Assembly: GCA_900548455.1 (NCBI GenBank)
Contig: URKQ01000001.1
Location: forward strand, 310,001-374,000
From: an uncultured Clostridium sp.
Lineage (GTDB): Bacteria > Bacillota > Clostridia > Clostridiales > Clostridiaceae
Reading direction: 5' to 3'
DNA length: 64,000 bases
A program made the position numbers and the translations under genes. Shown here piece by piece: positions 18,402 through 27,698 of this stretch (within the stretch, counting starts at the first letter, position 1; each line of letters begins with the position of its first letter). A model generated the notes under the pieces. That model saw nothing but the letters and a program-made list of their open reading frames with translations, did not search any database and had not been told where the DNA came from.

Positions 18402-20172
18402 ATTTATTAAAAAGAGTGTTGCCTCTAAATTTTTCTTGATGAATCTAATAATTTTAATTTGTATAATAGGATTACAATTATTATTTCAAGCTTTATATTT
18501 TGAAAAGTACTATATAAATAAGAAGGAAAATAAGCTAGAAGGTACTATAATTGAATTTAAGGAGTTTTTGCTTAAGGATAGAACAGATGAAGAAATTATA
18601 ACTTTTATAGATAAGGTACAAAGACAGGAAAACATAGTTCTATGTTATAGAAATGGAGACTTATCTGATGGTTATTCTTCAGAATATTACATGGGTCAAG
18701 ATCAGATTGTTGTTAAAGATAATATTACTAATAAGGAGTATAAAATTGTTCTAGGGGAACAATTTCCTAAAGTTAAACTAAATAAAGATGATGTTGTTGA
18801 GGTATATGGAGCTATTTACAAATATGGATATGTTTATACGGAAATTATAAGAGTCAATGGAAGAGAGATTCAACCGTATTATGATATAGTGCCAAAAATA
18901 GATTTTAATATGCAAAATGCACCAGCTAGCCAAATGATGCCGTCATTAAAGCTAGATAATGAGATTTATATTAAGGGAAAAGTGGAAAATGTTATTGCAG
19001 AAGATAAGTCCTATATTTTATTAAGTAATGCAGATTTATATTTAAGCGTGGAAGAAAAGAAAAATATAGTTTTAAATAATAAATATGTGGCTAAAACAAG
19101 TCTTGAAAATAATGTAGATGAGATGTTATTAGCAAGTGAAAAGTTTTCAGGTGGATACTTAATTGCAATGACTCCACTCTCAGAGGTAAATGATGTTTTA
19201 GGCAATATGAATAGTTATTACTTTATTATATTTTTATTTGCATTTTTAATAGTAATAATTATTTCTTTAGTCTATTCAAAGTATATGACTAAGCCTTTAG
19301 TTGAAATGAGTAATATAGCTAAGAAAATTTCAGAGTGTAATTTTCAGTATAAATATAAAGTGAAAAGTGAAGATGAAATAGGTGTTCTAGGAGAATCACT
19401 AAATTTAATCTCTAGTAATTTAGAAAAAAGCTTAAGTGGGATACAAGATGCAAATGAAAAGCTTAAAAATGAAATGGAAGTGAAAAATGTTCAAGAGGAA
19501 AAGCGTAAGGAGCTTATAGCAAATATATCGCATGAACTTAAAACTCCTATTACTATTATTCAAGGAAGCATTAATGGAATAAAGAGCGGAATGTATACTA
19601 CTGATATGTATGATGATATTTTAGAAGAAACAAATAAGATGAACGAGCTTGTAAAAGAAATGCTTGAAATATCAAAGTTAGAGTCACCAAACTTCAATTT
19701 AAAAAAAGAGGCTTTTGATTTAGGAAGTATATTTTTAAAGGAAAAGGATAAACTTAGAGGATTAATAAAGGAAAAATCATTGAAAATGAATTATAATAAC
19801 TTTGAGGATATTATAGTGTTTGGTGATGAAAAAAGAATCAATCAAGTAGTAACGAACCTTCTAACAAATGCTATTAAATATACACCTGATAGAGGAAAAA
19901 TAAATATTTTTATAGGTTTAGATAAAGAAAGAGGAGAATATGTATTTTCTATAGAGAACTTTGGAATTAGTTTAACTAAAGATGAATTAGATAAAATTTG
20001 GGATCCATTTTATAGAAAAGAAAAGTCTAGAAATAAAAAATATGGTGGCACTGGGTTAGGATTATCCATTGTAAAAAGAATTCTAGAGATTCATAATAGT
20101 GAATTTGGAGTAGATAGTACAGAAAATAGTGTTAGATTTTATTTTAGCATTGCAAAATCCATGGATTACTAA
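18388..20172 (+). CDS. Sensor histidine kinase, HAMP type
   Basis: About 594 aa. The start is uncertain: TTG codons at 18370, 18388 and 18394 are in frame, all overlapping the response regulator gene; 18388 is a compromise with GGAG 12 nt upstream. There is an N-terminal helix near residues 14-38 and a large extracellular sensor region of about 230 residues. A second helix follows near 270-295, then HAMP, HisKA with the phospho-acceptor His in NISHELKTPIT (about residue 382), and HATPase with N box NLLTNAIKY and G boxes GGTGLGLSIVKRI. It pairs with the response regulator just upstream. The large ectodomain suggests direct ligand sensing, unlike the intramembrane-sensing BceS class. Confidence 0.9.
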   Translation: MKLNKFIKKSVASKFFLMNLIILICIIGLQLLFQALYFEKYYINKKENKLEGTIIEFKEFLLKDRTDEEIITFIDKVQRQENIVLCYRNGDLSDGYSSEYYMGQDQIVVKDNITNKEYKIVLGEQFPKVKLNKDDVVEVYGAIYKYGYVYTEIIRVNGREIQPYYDIVPKIDFNMQNAPASQMMPSLKLDNEIYIKGKVENVIAEDKSYILLSNADLYLSVEEKKNIVLNNKYVAKTSLENNVDEMLLASEKFSGGYLIAMTPLSEVNDVLGNMNSYYFIIFLFAFLIVIIISLVYSKYMTKPLVEMSNIAKKISECNFQYKYKVKSEDEIGVLGESLNLISSNLEKSLSGIQDANEKLKNEMEVKNVQEEKRKELIANISHELKTPITIIQGSINGIKSGMYTTDMYDDILEETNKMNELVKEMLEISKLESPNFNLKKEAFDLGSIFLKEKDKLRGLIKEKSLKMNYNNFEDIIVFGDEKRINQVVTNLLTNAIKYTPDRGKINIFIGLDKERGEYVFSIENFGISLTKDELDKIWDPFYRKEKSRNKKYGGTGLGLSIVKRILEIHNSEFGVDSTENSVRFYFSIAKSMDY

Positions 20173-20222
20173 GAGCTGTATATTAAATAAGTAAAGTTCA
20201 TAAAAGTATATTATTTAGAGCC

Positions 20223-20256
20223 AAGAGCCTATGAAAAAATTCATAGGCTCTTGTTA
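20223..20256. terminator. Convergent hairpin between kinase and DUF5714 gene
   Basis: Stem AAGAGCCTATGAA/TTCATAGGCTCTT, 13 bp, loop of four A. The stop codon of the minus-strand gene (20241-20243) lies in the right arm. The T-tracts on both sides are short, so it probably serves both convergent genes. Confidence 0.65.
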
Positions 20257-20945
20257 TTATATTTGCATTTATTTTTTAAACATTCTTTATTTAAGTGACT
20301 AAAAGCGCATTTAAGGTCTGAATATGTAGTAAGTTCTGTGTTAAAGTGTTCCTTAGTGAATTGTATAGCAGTTTCTATAGCTGTAAAGGTGTCTCTTTTG
20401 CAACATCTTGGACCACCGAATTTACTTATGTTTTCTAAAGCTTTTGATGTGATTAAGTTAGAAAGTCCCCATTCTTCTTTACTCATTGGAGTTGAATTTA
20501 AGACTAAGCTTGCGTAAATACCACATCCTACACCGGCACCACAAGCTCCATAAAACCCACAAAATCCACCTAAGACATTTTTAGATCTTTTCTTAGCTTC
20601 ATTAAGGAGCTTTTCCAAGTTTTCGCTATTGTTATTTTTATTTGCAAACGAAGTGATTAATACGGCTGGAACTAGGTAATGATGTTCTGGTCCATGCATT
20701 TTAATTGCAGGATGATTCATTAAAGCTATAGCCATTTCCAAAGGATTTGTACTAGGACTATTTAAACAATAGTTAGTTATCATTGTAAATGCATCACTAC
20801 TATGACATTCATCACAAACATAGTGGCCATTTTTACATACAATAGATGATGTATAAGTTTTTTTGCAATAGTAGCAGGTTCTTTCTTTACTTTCGCTTTC
20901 ATAAAGAACTTCTTCATTACAAATTAAGCAGTTAACTTTATTCAT
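20241..20945 (-). CDS. DUF5714 zinc-ribbon-like protein
   Basis: 234 aa from the ATG at 20945 (AGGGGGGT 8 nt upstream); the longer frame reaching 21056 lacks a ribosome site and encodes an unlikely hydrophobic leader. The N-terminus has three Cys pairs (CLIC, CYYC, CDEC) plus an extra Cys and His (CKNGHYVC), consistent with one or two zinc or Fe-S sites. The remainder contains GGFCGFYGACGAGVGCG and GGPRCCKRDT, conserved in DUF5714 proteins often found beside methyltransferase or radical-SAM genes in anaerobes. Function unknown. It stands alone between two two-component loci. Confidence 0.75.
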   Translation of the reverse strand: MNKVNCLICNEEVLYESESKERTCYYCKKTYTSSIVCKNGHYVCDECHSSDAFTMITNYCLNSPSTNPLEMAIALMNHPAIKMHGPEHHYLVPAVLITSFANKNNNSENLEKLLNEAKKRSKNVLGGFCGFYGACGAGVGCGIYASLVLNSTPMSKEEWGLSNLITSKALENISKFGGPRCCKRDTFTAIETAIQFTKEHFNTELTTYSDLKCAFSHLNKECLKNKCKYNNKSL

Positions 20946-21145
20946 TTTATGTACCCCCCTAAAACTATAAATTATTATTTGTAAAATATTATATACGTAA
21001 TAGTAAAAACTACATCTTAATTTTACTATTATATTATTTTTAAATCCACATAACAATTATATTTTAGAAGACTTTAAACAAGTTGCTGGGTATAGGAAAA
21101 TATGTAATAATAGTTATGAAATATATTGCAAATTTAGGGGGATAT

Positions 21146-21856
21146 ATGAAAATATCAATTGTTGAAGATGAAAAAATTCATCAAGATTATGTAGCCTCTA
21201 TTCTTGAGAAAATATCAAAAAAGCAAAATTGTATGTTGTCCCTTAGAGTATTTGAAAGTGCAGAAGCTTTTTTATTTGACTTTGAGGAAGAGAAGGTAGA
21301 TGCAGTTTTACTTGATATAGAGCTTAAAAATATGAATGGCTATGAGTTGGCGAGAGAAATTAGAAAAACTAATAGTAAAATTCCTATAGCATTTATTACA
21401 GGGGTAAAAGATTATGTTTTTGATGGATATAAAGTAGATGCTTGTGGATATATTTTAAAACCCATTGATGAAGAGTCTATGTTAGAAATTATTAAGAAAA
21501 TACAAGATAAGTTAAGTACAAGTGAAAAATCTTTAATGGTTAAAACTAAAGAAGGAATTGTTAATCTTTGGGAGAGCGACATTAACTATGTAGAGAGTGC
21601 AGATCATAGTACCATAGTAAATACCACTAAAGGACGGTATATTTCTAGTAGAAAATTAAGTCAGTGGCTGGAGGAACTTTCAAAGGATAAATTTTTTAAG
21701 CCTCATAGATGTTATATTATAAATTTAGGGTTAGTTGAAAAAATTGAAAAAGAGTATGTATCTATGAAGAATGATGTGAAGATTCCAATTGCTAGAGGAA
21801 TTTGGAAGGATTTAATGAAATCATATTTAAATTATAGAAGGAAGGATTATGAGTAA
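21146..21856 (+). CDS. LytTR-family response regulator (AgrA-like)
   Basis: 236 aa from the ATG at 21146, after AGGGGGAT; upstream in-frame starts at 21083 and 21116 lack ribosome sites. A receiver domain spans residues 1-120 with phospho-acceptor Asp57 (AVLLDIELKN) and the switch Lys in LKPID. A LytTR DNA-binding domain spans about 133-236 (NYVESADHSTIV, FFKPHRCYIINL). The stop overlaps the start of a GHKL kinase gene (TAATG). AgrA-like regulators usually control peptide, bacteriocin or virulence genes from paired direct repeats; the exporter genes immediately downstream are the likely target. Confidence 0.92.
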   Translation: MKISIVEDEKIHQDYVASILEKISKKQNCMLSLRVFESAEAFLFDFEEEKVDAVLLDIELKNMNGYELAREIRKTNSKIPIAFITGVKDYVFDGYKVDACGYILKPIDEESMLEIIKKIQDKLSTSEKSLMVKTKEGIVNLWESDINYVESADHSTIVNTTKGRYISSRKLSQWLEELSKDKFFKPHRCYIINLGLVEKIEKEYVSMKNDVKIPIARGIWKDLMKSYLNYRRKDYE

Positions 21857-22998
21857 TGTTTACATGTAGTGTACTTTTGTTTTTACTCATATATACTTTT
21901 GTACGGAACACTAATTTAGATAAAGATATTAAAATAAAATCTGTAGGATTAGGATTATTGATTTTATCTATTTTATTTCAGAAAGTATTATTAATTTTTA
22001 ATTTAACTGGATGGTATTATAATTTATTAGTTTATGTAATTCAAAGTTTTATATTATTAGTTTATTTGATGTTTTATAATAATGATGTTTTTAGTGAACA
22101 GCTAAGGTGGTTTGTACCACTAATTGTATCTTATATTTTAATTTTAATATTTAAGAAAGATGTTTCTGGGGGAGTAATATTTTCATTTGTATGTTTGTGG
22201 ATAATTGTAATCAATAATCAGAATCTTAAAAGAAAGACTGTTTTTCCTTTAGGTCTTATGTCATTAGCAATGATTTGTGTAAAAGCATCTAATATTTTTT
22301 TGATAGGTATAGTTTTTATGGTGGTGACCTTTGATCAATATGCTTCCTCAATAGATAGTGAGAGCTCTATAAATATGGAGTTATTTCAAAGAAAATTATT
22401 TTCCCATCAATATGAGGAAATTAAAGAGATTTACATGAATATGAGAGGTTGGAGACATGATTACCATAATCATATACAAGCTATGAAGGCATATTTGTCT
22501 ATGAATCAGTTTAAGGAATTGGAGACTTATCTTTATAAACTAGAAAAGGATTTGGATGAGGTAGACAACCTTGTTAGGTCAGGGAATATTATGATGGATG
22601 CAATTCTTAATAGCAAGATAAGTATTATGTTAAAGAAGGATATTAATGTAGATTTTAAGGTTGTTTTACCTGAAAAGTTGAAAATTACCGATGTGGATTT
22701 ATGTGTAATGGTTAGTAATCTTCTTGAAAATGCAATAGAAGCTTGTGATGAGATTCCTGTGGGAAATAGATTCATTAGAATTTTCTGTGAAGTTTATGGT
22801 TCCCAATTTTATTTATCAATTCAAAATAGTGCTAAGGATGAACTTGATTTTAATGCTAAAAAGTATATTACTAATAAACGTGGTGAACATGGGTTTGGTA
22901 TGAAGAGAGTTCAATTCTTGGTAGATAAATATGATGGATTTTTAAATCTACAAAATGAACCAGGGATTTTTGCTGCTGAAATTAGTATACCTTTTTAG
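21856..22998 (+). CDS. GHKL sensor histidine kinase (AgrC/BlpH-like)
   Basis: 380 aa. The N-terminal 165 residues contain about five or six hydrophobic helices. Then come a dimerisation/phospho-acceptor helix with GWRHDYHNHIQAMKAYL, N box NLLENAIEAC and G box GEHGFGMKRVQFLVDKY, typical of the HPK10/AgrC class. These kinases sense secreted peptides in quorum or bacteriocin systems. It is translationally coupled to the LytTR regulator. I could not find a peptide-precursor gene next to it, so the signal may come from elsewhere or from another organism. Confidence 0.9.
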   Translation: MFTCSVLLFLLIYTFVRNTNLDKDIKIKSVGLGLLILSILFQKVLLIFNLTGWYYNLLVYVIQSFILLVYLMFYNNDVFSEQLRWFVPLIVSYILILIFKKDVSGGVIFSFVCLWIIVINNQNLKRKTVFPLGLMSLAMICVKASNIFLIGIVFMVVTFDQYASSIDSESSINMELFQRKLFSHQYEEIKEIYMNMRGWRHDYHNHIQAMKAYLSMNQFKELETYLYKLEKDLDEVDNLVRSGNIMMDAILNSKISIMLKKDINVDFKVVLPEKLKITDVDLCVMVSNLLENAIEACDEIPVGNRFIRIFCEVYGSQFYLSIQNSAKDELDFNAKKYITNKRGEHGFGMKRVQFLVDKYDGFLNLQNEPGIFAAEISIPF

Positions 22999-23005
22999 AA
23001 AAAGT

Positions 23006-23056
23006 CTTTTCACGTAAAAAAGCTGACAATTCACGTCAGTTTTTTTATGTGAAAAG
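23006..23056 (+). terminator. Long-stem intrinsic terminator between kinase and exporter genes
   Basis: Core stem CTGAC/GTCAG with flanking A/T tracts giving AAAAAG...TTTTTTT. The complementarity extends outward (CTTTTCAC at 23006 with GTGAAAAG at 23049), making an almost continuous 22-bp arm with two G-U pairs. It lies 8 nt after the kinase stop and 35 nt before the exporter start. Confidence 0.85.
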
Positions 23057-23090
23057 AAAGAAGTGATAGTATAAATATGGAGGTGATGAT

Positions 23091-24881
23091 ATGGGAAGTA
23101 AAATGAAAAATACTAAATTTATGGTAAAAGAATGGGGAAGAGAGGGTGGATTTAGTGGCCCTTTATTTGCAATACTGTATATTATATTTAAATCTTTAAA
23201 TTGTATTTTTGCTATTTTTTTAACTAGTAAAGCAATAATGATTTTAGGGGAAAATGGTGATCCTTTAAATAAGTTTTTATTAGTAATTGGAATGATATCC
23301 ATTTATGCTGTATCTTCAACTATTGAAAACTTCTCACATCAAAAATTTTATACAAGTCTATTTCTATTTAGGATATTGGAATCACCCAATTTATTTATTA
23401 AACAATTGAAGTTACCTTATGAATACGTTGAAGGAAGCCAAGGAAAAAAGGATTTTGAAAAAGCTAACGAAGCAGTAGGAGCAGGTAATGATATTGGAAT
23501 AGAGGCAGCTATTAGAAATCTAGTACTTCTAATAGTTGATATTTGTTGCTTAGTCATATTTATAATAATATCAGCCTCATTACACCCTTTAATTATGGTT
23601 TTACTTCTTGTAACAGGGGCCATTAGGATTGTTATGGATGTTAAAAACAGAAGATGGATAATAAATAATCAAGATAAGAAAAATAGTTTTGTGTATGAAA
23701 AAATGTATTTATATAATAGATGCTTAGATAATAAAATAGGAAAAGACGTAAGAATATATAATATGAAGGATTGGTTTTCTAAAAAGTTTGATTATCTCCG
23801 TAAAAAGGTCATGTTCTATAGTAAAAGGGAAGAAAGCAATAGTTTTAAGGCTCAGGTTATTGGATTATTATCAGGGATAGTCAGAGATGTCATTTGCTAT
23901 GGTTATTTAATTTATAGAGTAACTAATGGTCTTAGTATAAGTGAATTCGTTTTATATCTTGGAGTAATTGGTGGATTAAATATATGGATAAAAAATATTT
24001 TCGATCATTATGGGGAGTATGCAAAAAATATTATTGTGGTAGATAATTTTAGGACATACTTAGAAAAGGAAGAGATTGGCAAAGGGAAGTATGATCTAAT
24101 AATTCCACAAAGTGAAGGTTATACCTATATTTTTGAAAATATTTCTTTTGCCTATGAAGATGGTACACTACTATTTGAAAATTTAAATTTAACAATTAAT
24201 GCTGGTGAAAAAATAGCTCTTGTGGGAGCTAATGGCGCTGGTAAAACTACCTTCATTAAGCTTATGAGTGGACTTTATAAACCAAAGTCAGGAAGAATAT
24301 TAGTAAATGGTATAGATATTTCAAGGGTTGATCCAAAGAAACTTTTAAAAATTACTGGAGTGGTATTTCAAGATACTAAGGTGTTTCCGCAGAGTATTGA
24401 GAAAAATATCTCCTGTAAACTTGATAAATACATTCAGAAGGATTTAATTGATGAAAGTTTAAAAGGTGCTAATTTTTATGAAGTTATTCAAGACTTACCT
24501 TTAAAAGAGAAAACTATTTTAACTAAAAATCTAGATAAAAATGGAGTAGAGCTTTCCGGTGGTCAATATCAAAAGTTAATGCTTTCAAGGGCTCTTTATA
24601 AAAATGCTCCAGTTTTAATTTTAGATGAACCTACAGCAGCACTAGATCCATTAGCAGAGGCAGATATGTATTTAAGATATAATGAATTTACAAAGGGAAA
24701 AACTTCTGTTTTTATTTCTCATAGATTAAGTTCTACTCAGTTTTGTGATAGAGTAATTTTTTTAGAAAAGGGAAAGATTAAGCAGGATGGCAACCACAAG
24801 GAGCTATTAGAAAAAGATGGTCCTTATAGAGAGATGTTTTTAGCTCAAGCACATTACTATAGGGAGGAGGAAGTTATATAA
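23091..24881 (+). CDS. ABC exporter half-transporter (1 of a heterodimer)
   Basis: 596 aa. The N-terminal membrane domain occupies about residues 1-320 and the C-terminal ATPase about 350-596: Walker A GANGAGKTT, signature LSGGQYQKLMLSRAL, Walker B LILDEPTAALDP, and switch His ISHRL. There is no N-terminal C39 protease domain, so it does not process double-glycine leaders itself. Ribosome site GGAGGTGAT. It overlaps the following half-transporter by ATGA-like coupling (24881). It probably exports a peptide or hydrophobic compound under control of the upstream LytTR system. Confidence 0.88.
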   Translation: MGSKMKNTKFMVKEWGREGGFSGPLFAILYIIFKSLNCIFAIFLTSKAIMILGENGDPLNKFLLVIGMISIYAVSSTIENFSHQKFYTSLFLFRILESPNLFIKQLKLPYEYVEGSQGKKDFEKANEAVGAGNDIGIEAAIRNLVLLIVDICCLVIFIIISASLHPLIMVLLLVTGAIRIVMDVKNRRWIINNQDKKNSFVYEKMYLYNRCLDNKIGKDVRIYNMKDWFSKKFDYLRKKVMFYSKREESNSFKAQVIGLLSGIVRDVICYGYLIYRVTNGLSISEFVLYLGVIGGLNIWIKNIFDHYGEYAKNIIVVDNFRTYLEKEEIGKGKYDLIIPQSEGYTYIFENISFAYEDGTLLFENLNLTINAGEKIALVGANGAGKTTFIKLMSGLYKPKSGRILVNGIDISRVDPKKLLKITGVVFQDTKVFPQSIEKNISCKLDKYIQKDLIDESLKGANFYEVIQDLPLKEKTILTKNLDKNGVELSGGQYQKLMLSRALYKNAPVLILDEPTAALDPLAEADMYLRYNEFTKGKTSVFISHRLSSTQFCDRVIFLEKGKIKQDGNHKELLEKDGPYREMFLAQAHYYREEEVI

Positions 24882-26734
24882 TGAAAATAGGAAAACTTCA
24901 TAAAGATGCATTTAAAGTTATGAAAAGATTTCATAAGTTAGATCATTCCATGGGTCCTTTAGTTATTTTAAAATCAATATTAGAAGGGTTAACTCCCTTT
25001 ATTCCTATAGTTTTTAGTGCCCCTATATTAAACGGGCTTATAAATAGAAGATTTAAAGCTGCTTTTATATACTCAATTGTTATGGCTTTTATAGTTTGTG
25101 TGGCAGGGCTAATTCAAGAGTATGTTAAAAAGGTATTTAATGTTAAGGCTAATAATATTTCAATTAAGGTTGAAAGTTTAATTTATGAAAAACCTTTAAT
25201 GGTTGATTATGAAAGTATTGAGGATGGAAATGTTATAAAGGAGTTTACTAATGCTTTTATGGCTCTAAGATATAAGGGGGATTACAGAAGTTTGCTACAA
25301 GAGTATGCATGCCTTTTACAAAGCATTGTATCATTCATATTTGCACTAGGATTAACATTGGTACTATGTATTAATACAGGAAATTCTAATTATCACTGGA
25401 TAGATTTTACAACGAAACCTATAGTTTCGGTCTTATTTATTTTAATAACAGTTACCTTTGTAAGTGGATTGATGAGCAAAGTTGTAAAGTGGGCGCAAAA
25501 TAAGGTAAGTAAGCTATTTGATGAAAAGTTGCAGAGTGAAAGTAGTTTTAGTTATTTAGGAAGAATGATTAGGGATGATGAAATGGTTAAAATGATTCAA
25601 TCCTATGATGGGGAAGAGTTAGTTTGTGATACCTTTAAAAGTACTAGTAAGTCAATAAAAAAGCATTATAAAAAAGAGTGCAATTATTGGGATGTAAGTA
25701 CAGTTGCACAAGGTGTTGCAAACGCATTAGTTACTGTTTTATCCTATGCTATAGTAACTTTAAAGGTTTTAGCCAATGCCATAAGTATTGCAGATTTTTT
25801 GAAATACAGTCAAGCTATTATTAAGATGAATGAATCTGTTCTTAGTATAGTTTCACATAACCAAGAAATTTCAGATATAATGACTTATATGAATAAGCTT
25901 ATGGACTTTTTAGACTTAGAAAATAAATTTGAAACTGGATCTATTCCAGTGGAAAAAAGAAGTGATCATGAATATAAGTTTTCCTTTGAAAATGTTTGGT
26001 TTAAATATCCAGGTGCTAATGATTTTGTTTTAAAAGATGTATCTTGTAACTTGAATCTTAATACAAAGAGTGCTTTAGTTGGACCAAATGGAGCAGGAAA
26101 AAGTACATTTATAAAGTTATTATGCAGACTATATGAACCAACAAAGGGTAGGATTACTTTAAATGGTATTGATATAAAAAAATATGACTATGATGAATAT
26201 TTATCATTATTTTCAGTAGTATTTCAGGATTTTGGGTTATTTTCTTTTAGTTTAGGTGAGAATGTATCAAGTACTACAGGTTATAATGAAGAGAAGGTGA
26301 AATATTGCTTAAGTCAAAGTGGCCTTAAGAACTTTGAAAATAGGCTTGAAGAAAATGTTGATAGTTTTTCAATAATAGGAAGTGCTAAAGGGATAGGTAA
26401 AAAGACAGACTTTAGTGGAGGAGAAAAGCAAAAAATTGCTATAGCAAGAGCTCTTTATAAAAGCGCTCCTCTAATAATTCTTGATGAACCAACAGCAGCA
26501 CTAGATCCATTAAGCGAATATGATATATATCAAAGATTTGATTCTTTAGTTGGAGATAAAACTTGTGTTTATATATCCCATAGAATGAGTAGCTGTAGAT
26601 TTTGTTCTGATATCATTGTCCTTGATAAAGGGGAAATAGTAGAGCGAGGGAATCATGATAGTTTATTAGAAGAGGGAAGATTATATAGTGAAATGTGGAA
26701 TGCTCAAGCTAAATATTATGCTATGAATTCTTAG
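24881..26734 (+). CDS. ABC exporter half-transporter (2 of a heterodimer)
   Basis: 617 aa. Membrane domain followed by an ATPase with Walker A GPNGAGKST, signature FSGGEKQKIAIARAL, Walker B LIILDEPTAALDP and ISHRMSS. It starts on the last base of the preceding stop, so the two half-transporters are made together. Similar chain length and architecture, but clearly diverged sequence, suggest an asymmetric heterodimer. A strong terminator ends the operon. Confidence 0.88.
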   Translation: MKIGKLHKDAFKVMKRFHKLDHSMGPLVILKSILEGLTPFIPIVFSAPILNGLINRRFKAAFIYSIVMAFIVCVAGLIQEYVKKVFNVKANNISIKVESLIYEKPLMVDYESIEDGNVIKEFTNAFMALRYKGDYRSLLQEYACLLQSIVSFIFALGLTLVLCINTGNSNYHWIDFTTKPIVSVLFILITVTFVSGLMSKVVKWAQNKVSKLFDEKLQSESSFSYLGRMIRDDEMVKMIQSYDGEELVCDTFKSTSKSIKKHYKKECNYWDVSTVAQGVANALVTVLSYAIVTLKVLANAISIADFLKYSQAIIKMNESVLSIVSHNQEISDIMTYMNKLMDFLDLENKFETGSIPVEKRSDHEYKFSFENVWFKYPGANDFVLKDVSCNLNLNTKSALVGPNGAGKSTFIKLLCRLYEPTKGRITLNGIDIKKYDYDEYLSLFSVVFQDFGLFSFSLGENVSSTTGYNEEKVKYCLSQSGLKNFENRLEENVDSFSIIGSAKGIGKKTDFSGGEKQKIAIARALYKSAPLIILDEPTAALDPLSEYDIYQRFDSLVGDKTCVYISHRMSSCRFCSDIIVLDKGEIVERGNHDSLLEEGRLYSEMWNAQAKYYAMNS

Positions 26735-26752
26735 AAAATAATTTTAAGGACA

Positions 26753-26798
26753 GATAAACTCCCTATGAAAATATTTCAATTTTCACAGGGAGTTTATC
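26753..26798 (+). terminator. Intrinsic terminator after ABC exporter pair
   Basis: Long stem from GATAAACTCCC to GGGAGTTTATC, extended inward by GAAAAT/ATTTTC with one bulge. The tail is not T-rich, so it may act bidirectionally with the minus-strand gene downstream. Confidence 0.7.
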
Positions 26799-26854
26799 AC
26801 ATATATTTAGATTTTATCGATTAAACAACATGTTGCATATTTAAGCTGAAACAC

Positions 26855-27592
26855 TTAATTATCATGTGGTTTAATTACTTTGGAAAGAGATTTATAAAGG
26901 AAATTACCATAAGCTTTTTTTATAAAGTTTACTTTAGCATCTGGGTAATAGGACCTTTTAAGCCAAGTATTTTTATCCCAATAATCTTTATCTAAAGGAA
27001 ATACATTGGTTGCTAAAACTCTTTGAACATTATAGGTGTTAATTTCTTTAAAAGATGGAGAATAGCCTATACCATTAGAGTTTATTAGATTTATAAATTT
27101 CGAAATCTCTTTTTCTTCAATAGGATTATTTGAAGTTCTACCAGTCCTACTAACAGTACTACATAAGCTAACACCCCATTGAACCATAGCTTCCTCTATA
27201 GATTTTAGAGTGTTTTTTATTCCAGAACCTTGAGTATCTACAAGTAATAAAGTAGGTTTTCCAGCTACTTCTGATCGATGAAACCACTTGCAAGTTCTAT
27301 CTAAAAAAGATTTTAAAATGCCGGCCATGTTGTTCATATATACTGGTGTTCCGATTATTAACCCATCACAGGATTTTATTTTATTCATTATTAGTGAACA
27401 GTCATCATCTATAAAGCATTTATCTTTAGCAATGCAACATTCACATCCCTTGCAATAATCAATTTTATAATCTTTTAGTGAAATTATTTCAGTTTGAAAA
27501 TTATGGTTTTTTAATATATCTTCTATGGACGATAAAAGATTAAAAGTAGTTTTTTTTCTATTACTAGCATTAATTAATAATATTTTTTTCAA
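26855..27592 (-). CDS. Flavodoxin-family / NADPH-dependent FMN reductase-like protein
   Basis: 245 aa. The N-terminus (ILLINASNRKKTT) and GTPVYMNNMAGILKSFLDR match the FMN-binding loops of the iron-sulfur flavoprotein/WrbA-like family. A cysteine cluster CKGCECCIAKDKC (about residues 48-60) fits a [4Fe-4S] or redox Cys site, as in archaeal and clostridial iron-sulfur flavoproteins. The C-terminal 80 residues are extra and basic, without a recognised domain. Ribosome site AAGGTGA. A divergent Dus gene lies 106 bp away. It probably transfers electrons in the cytoplasm; the substrate is unknown. Confidence 0.82.
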   Translation of the reverse strand: MKKILLINASNRKKTTFNLLSSIEDILKNHNFQTEIISLKDYKIDYCKGCECCIAKDKCFIDDDCSLIMNKIKSCDGLIIGTPVYMNNMAGILKSFLDRTCKWFHRSEVAGKPTLLLVDTQGSGIKNTLKSIEEAMVQWGVSLCSTVSRTGRTSNNPIEEKEISKFINLINSNGIGYSPSFKEINTYNVQRVLATNVFPLDKDYWDKNTWLKRSYYPDAKVNFIKKAYGNFLYKSLSKVIKPHDN

Positions 27593-27698
27593 GATTTCAC
27601 CTTCTTAATGAATTTATTCTATCACTTTATTTTACTATAGAGCCTTAATAAATAAAATGATATAATATCTTTCATAGAGTTAAAAAGGAGTTAAAAAC

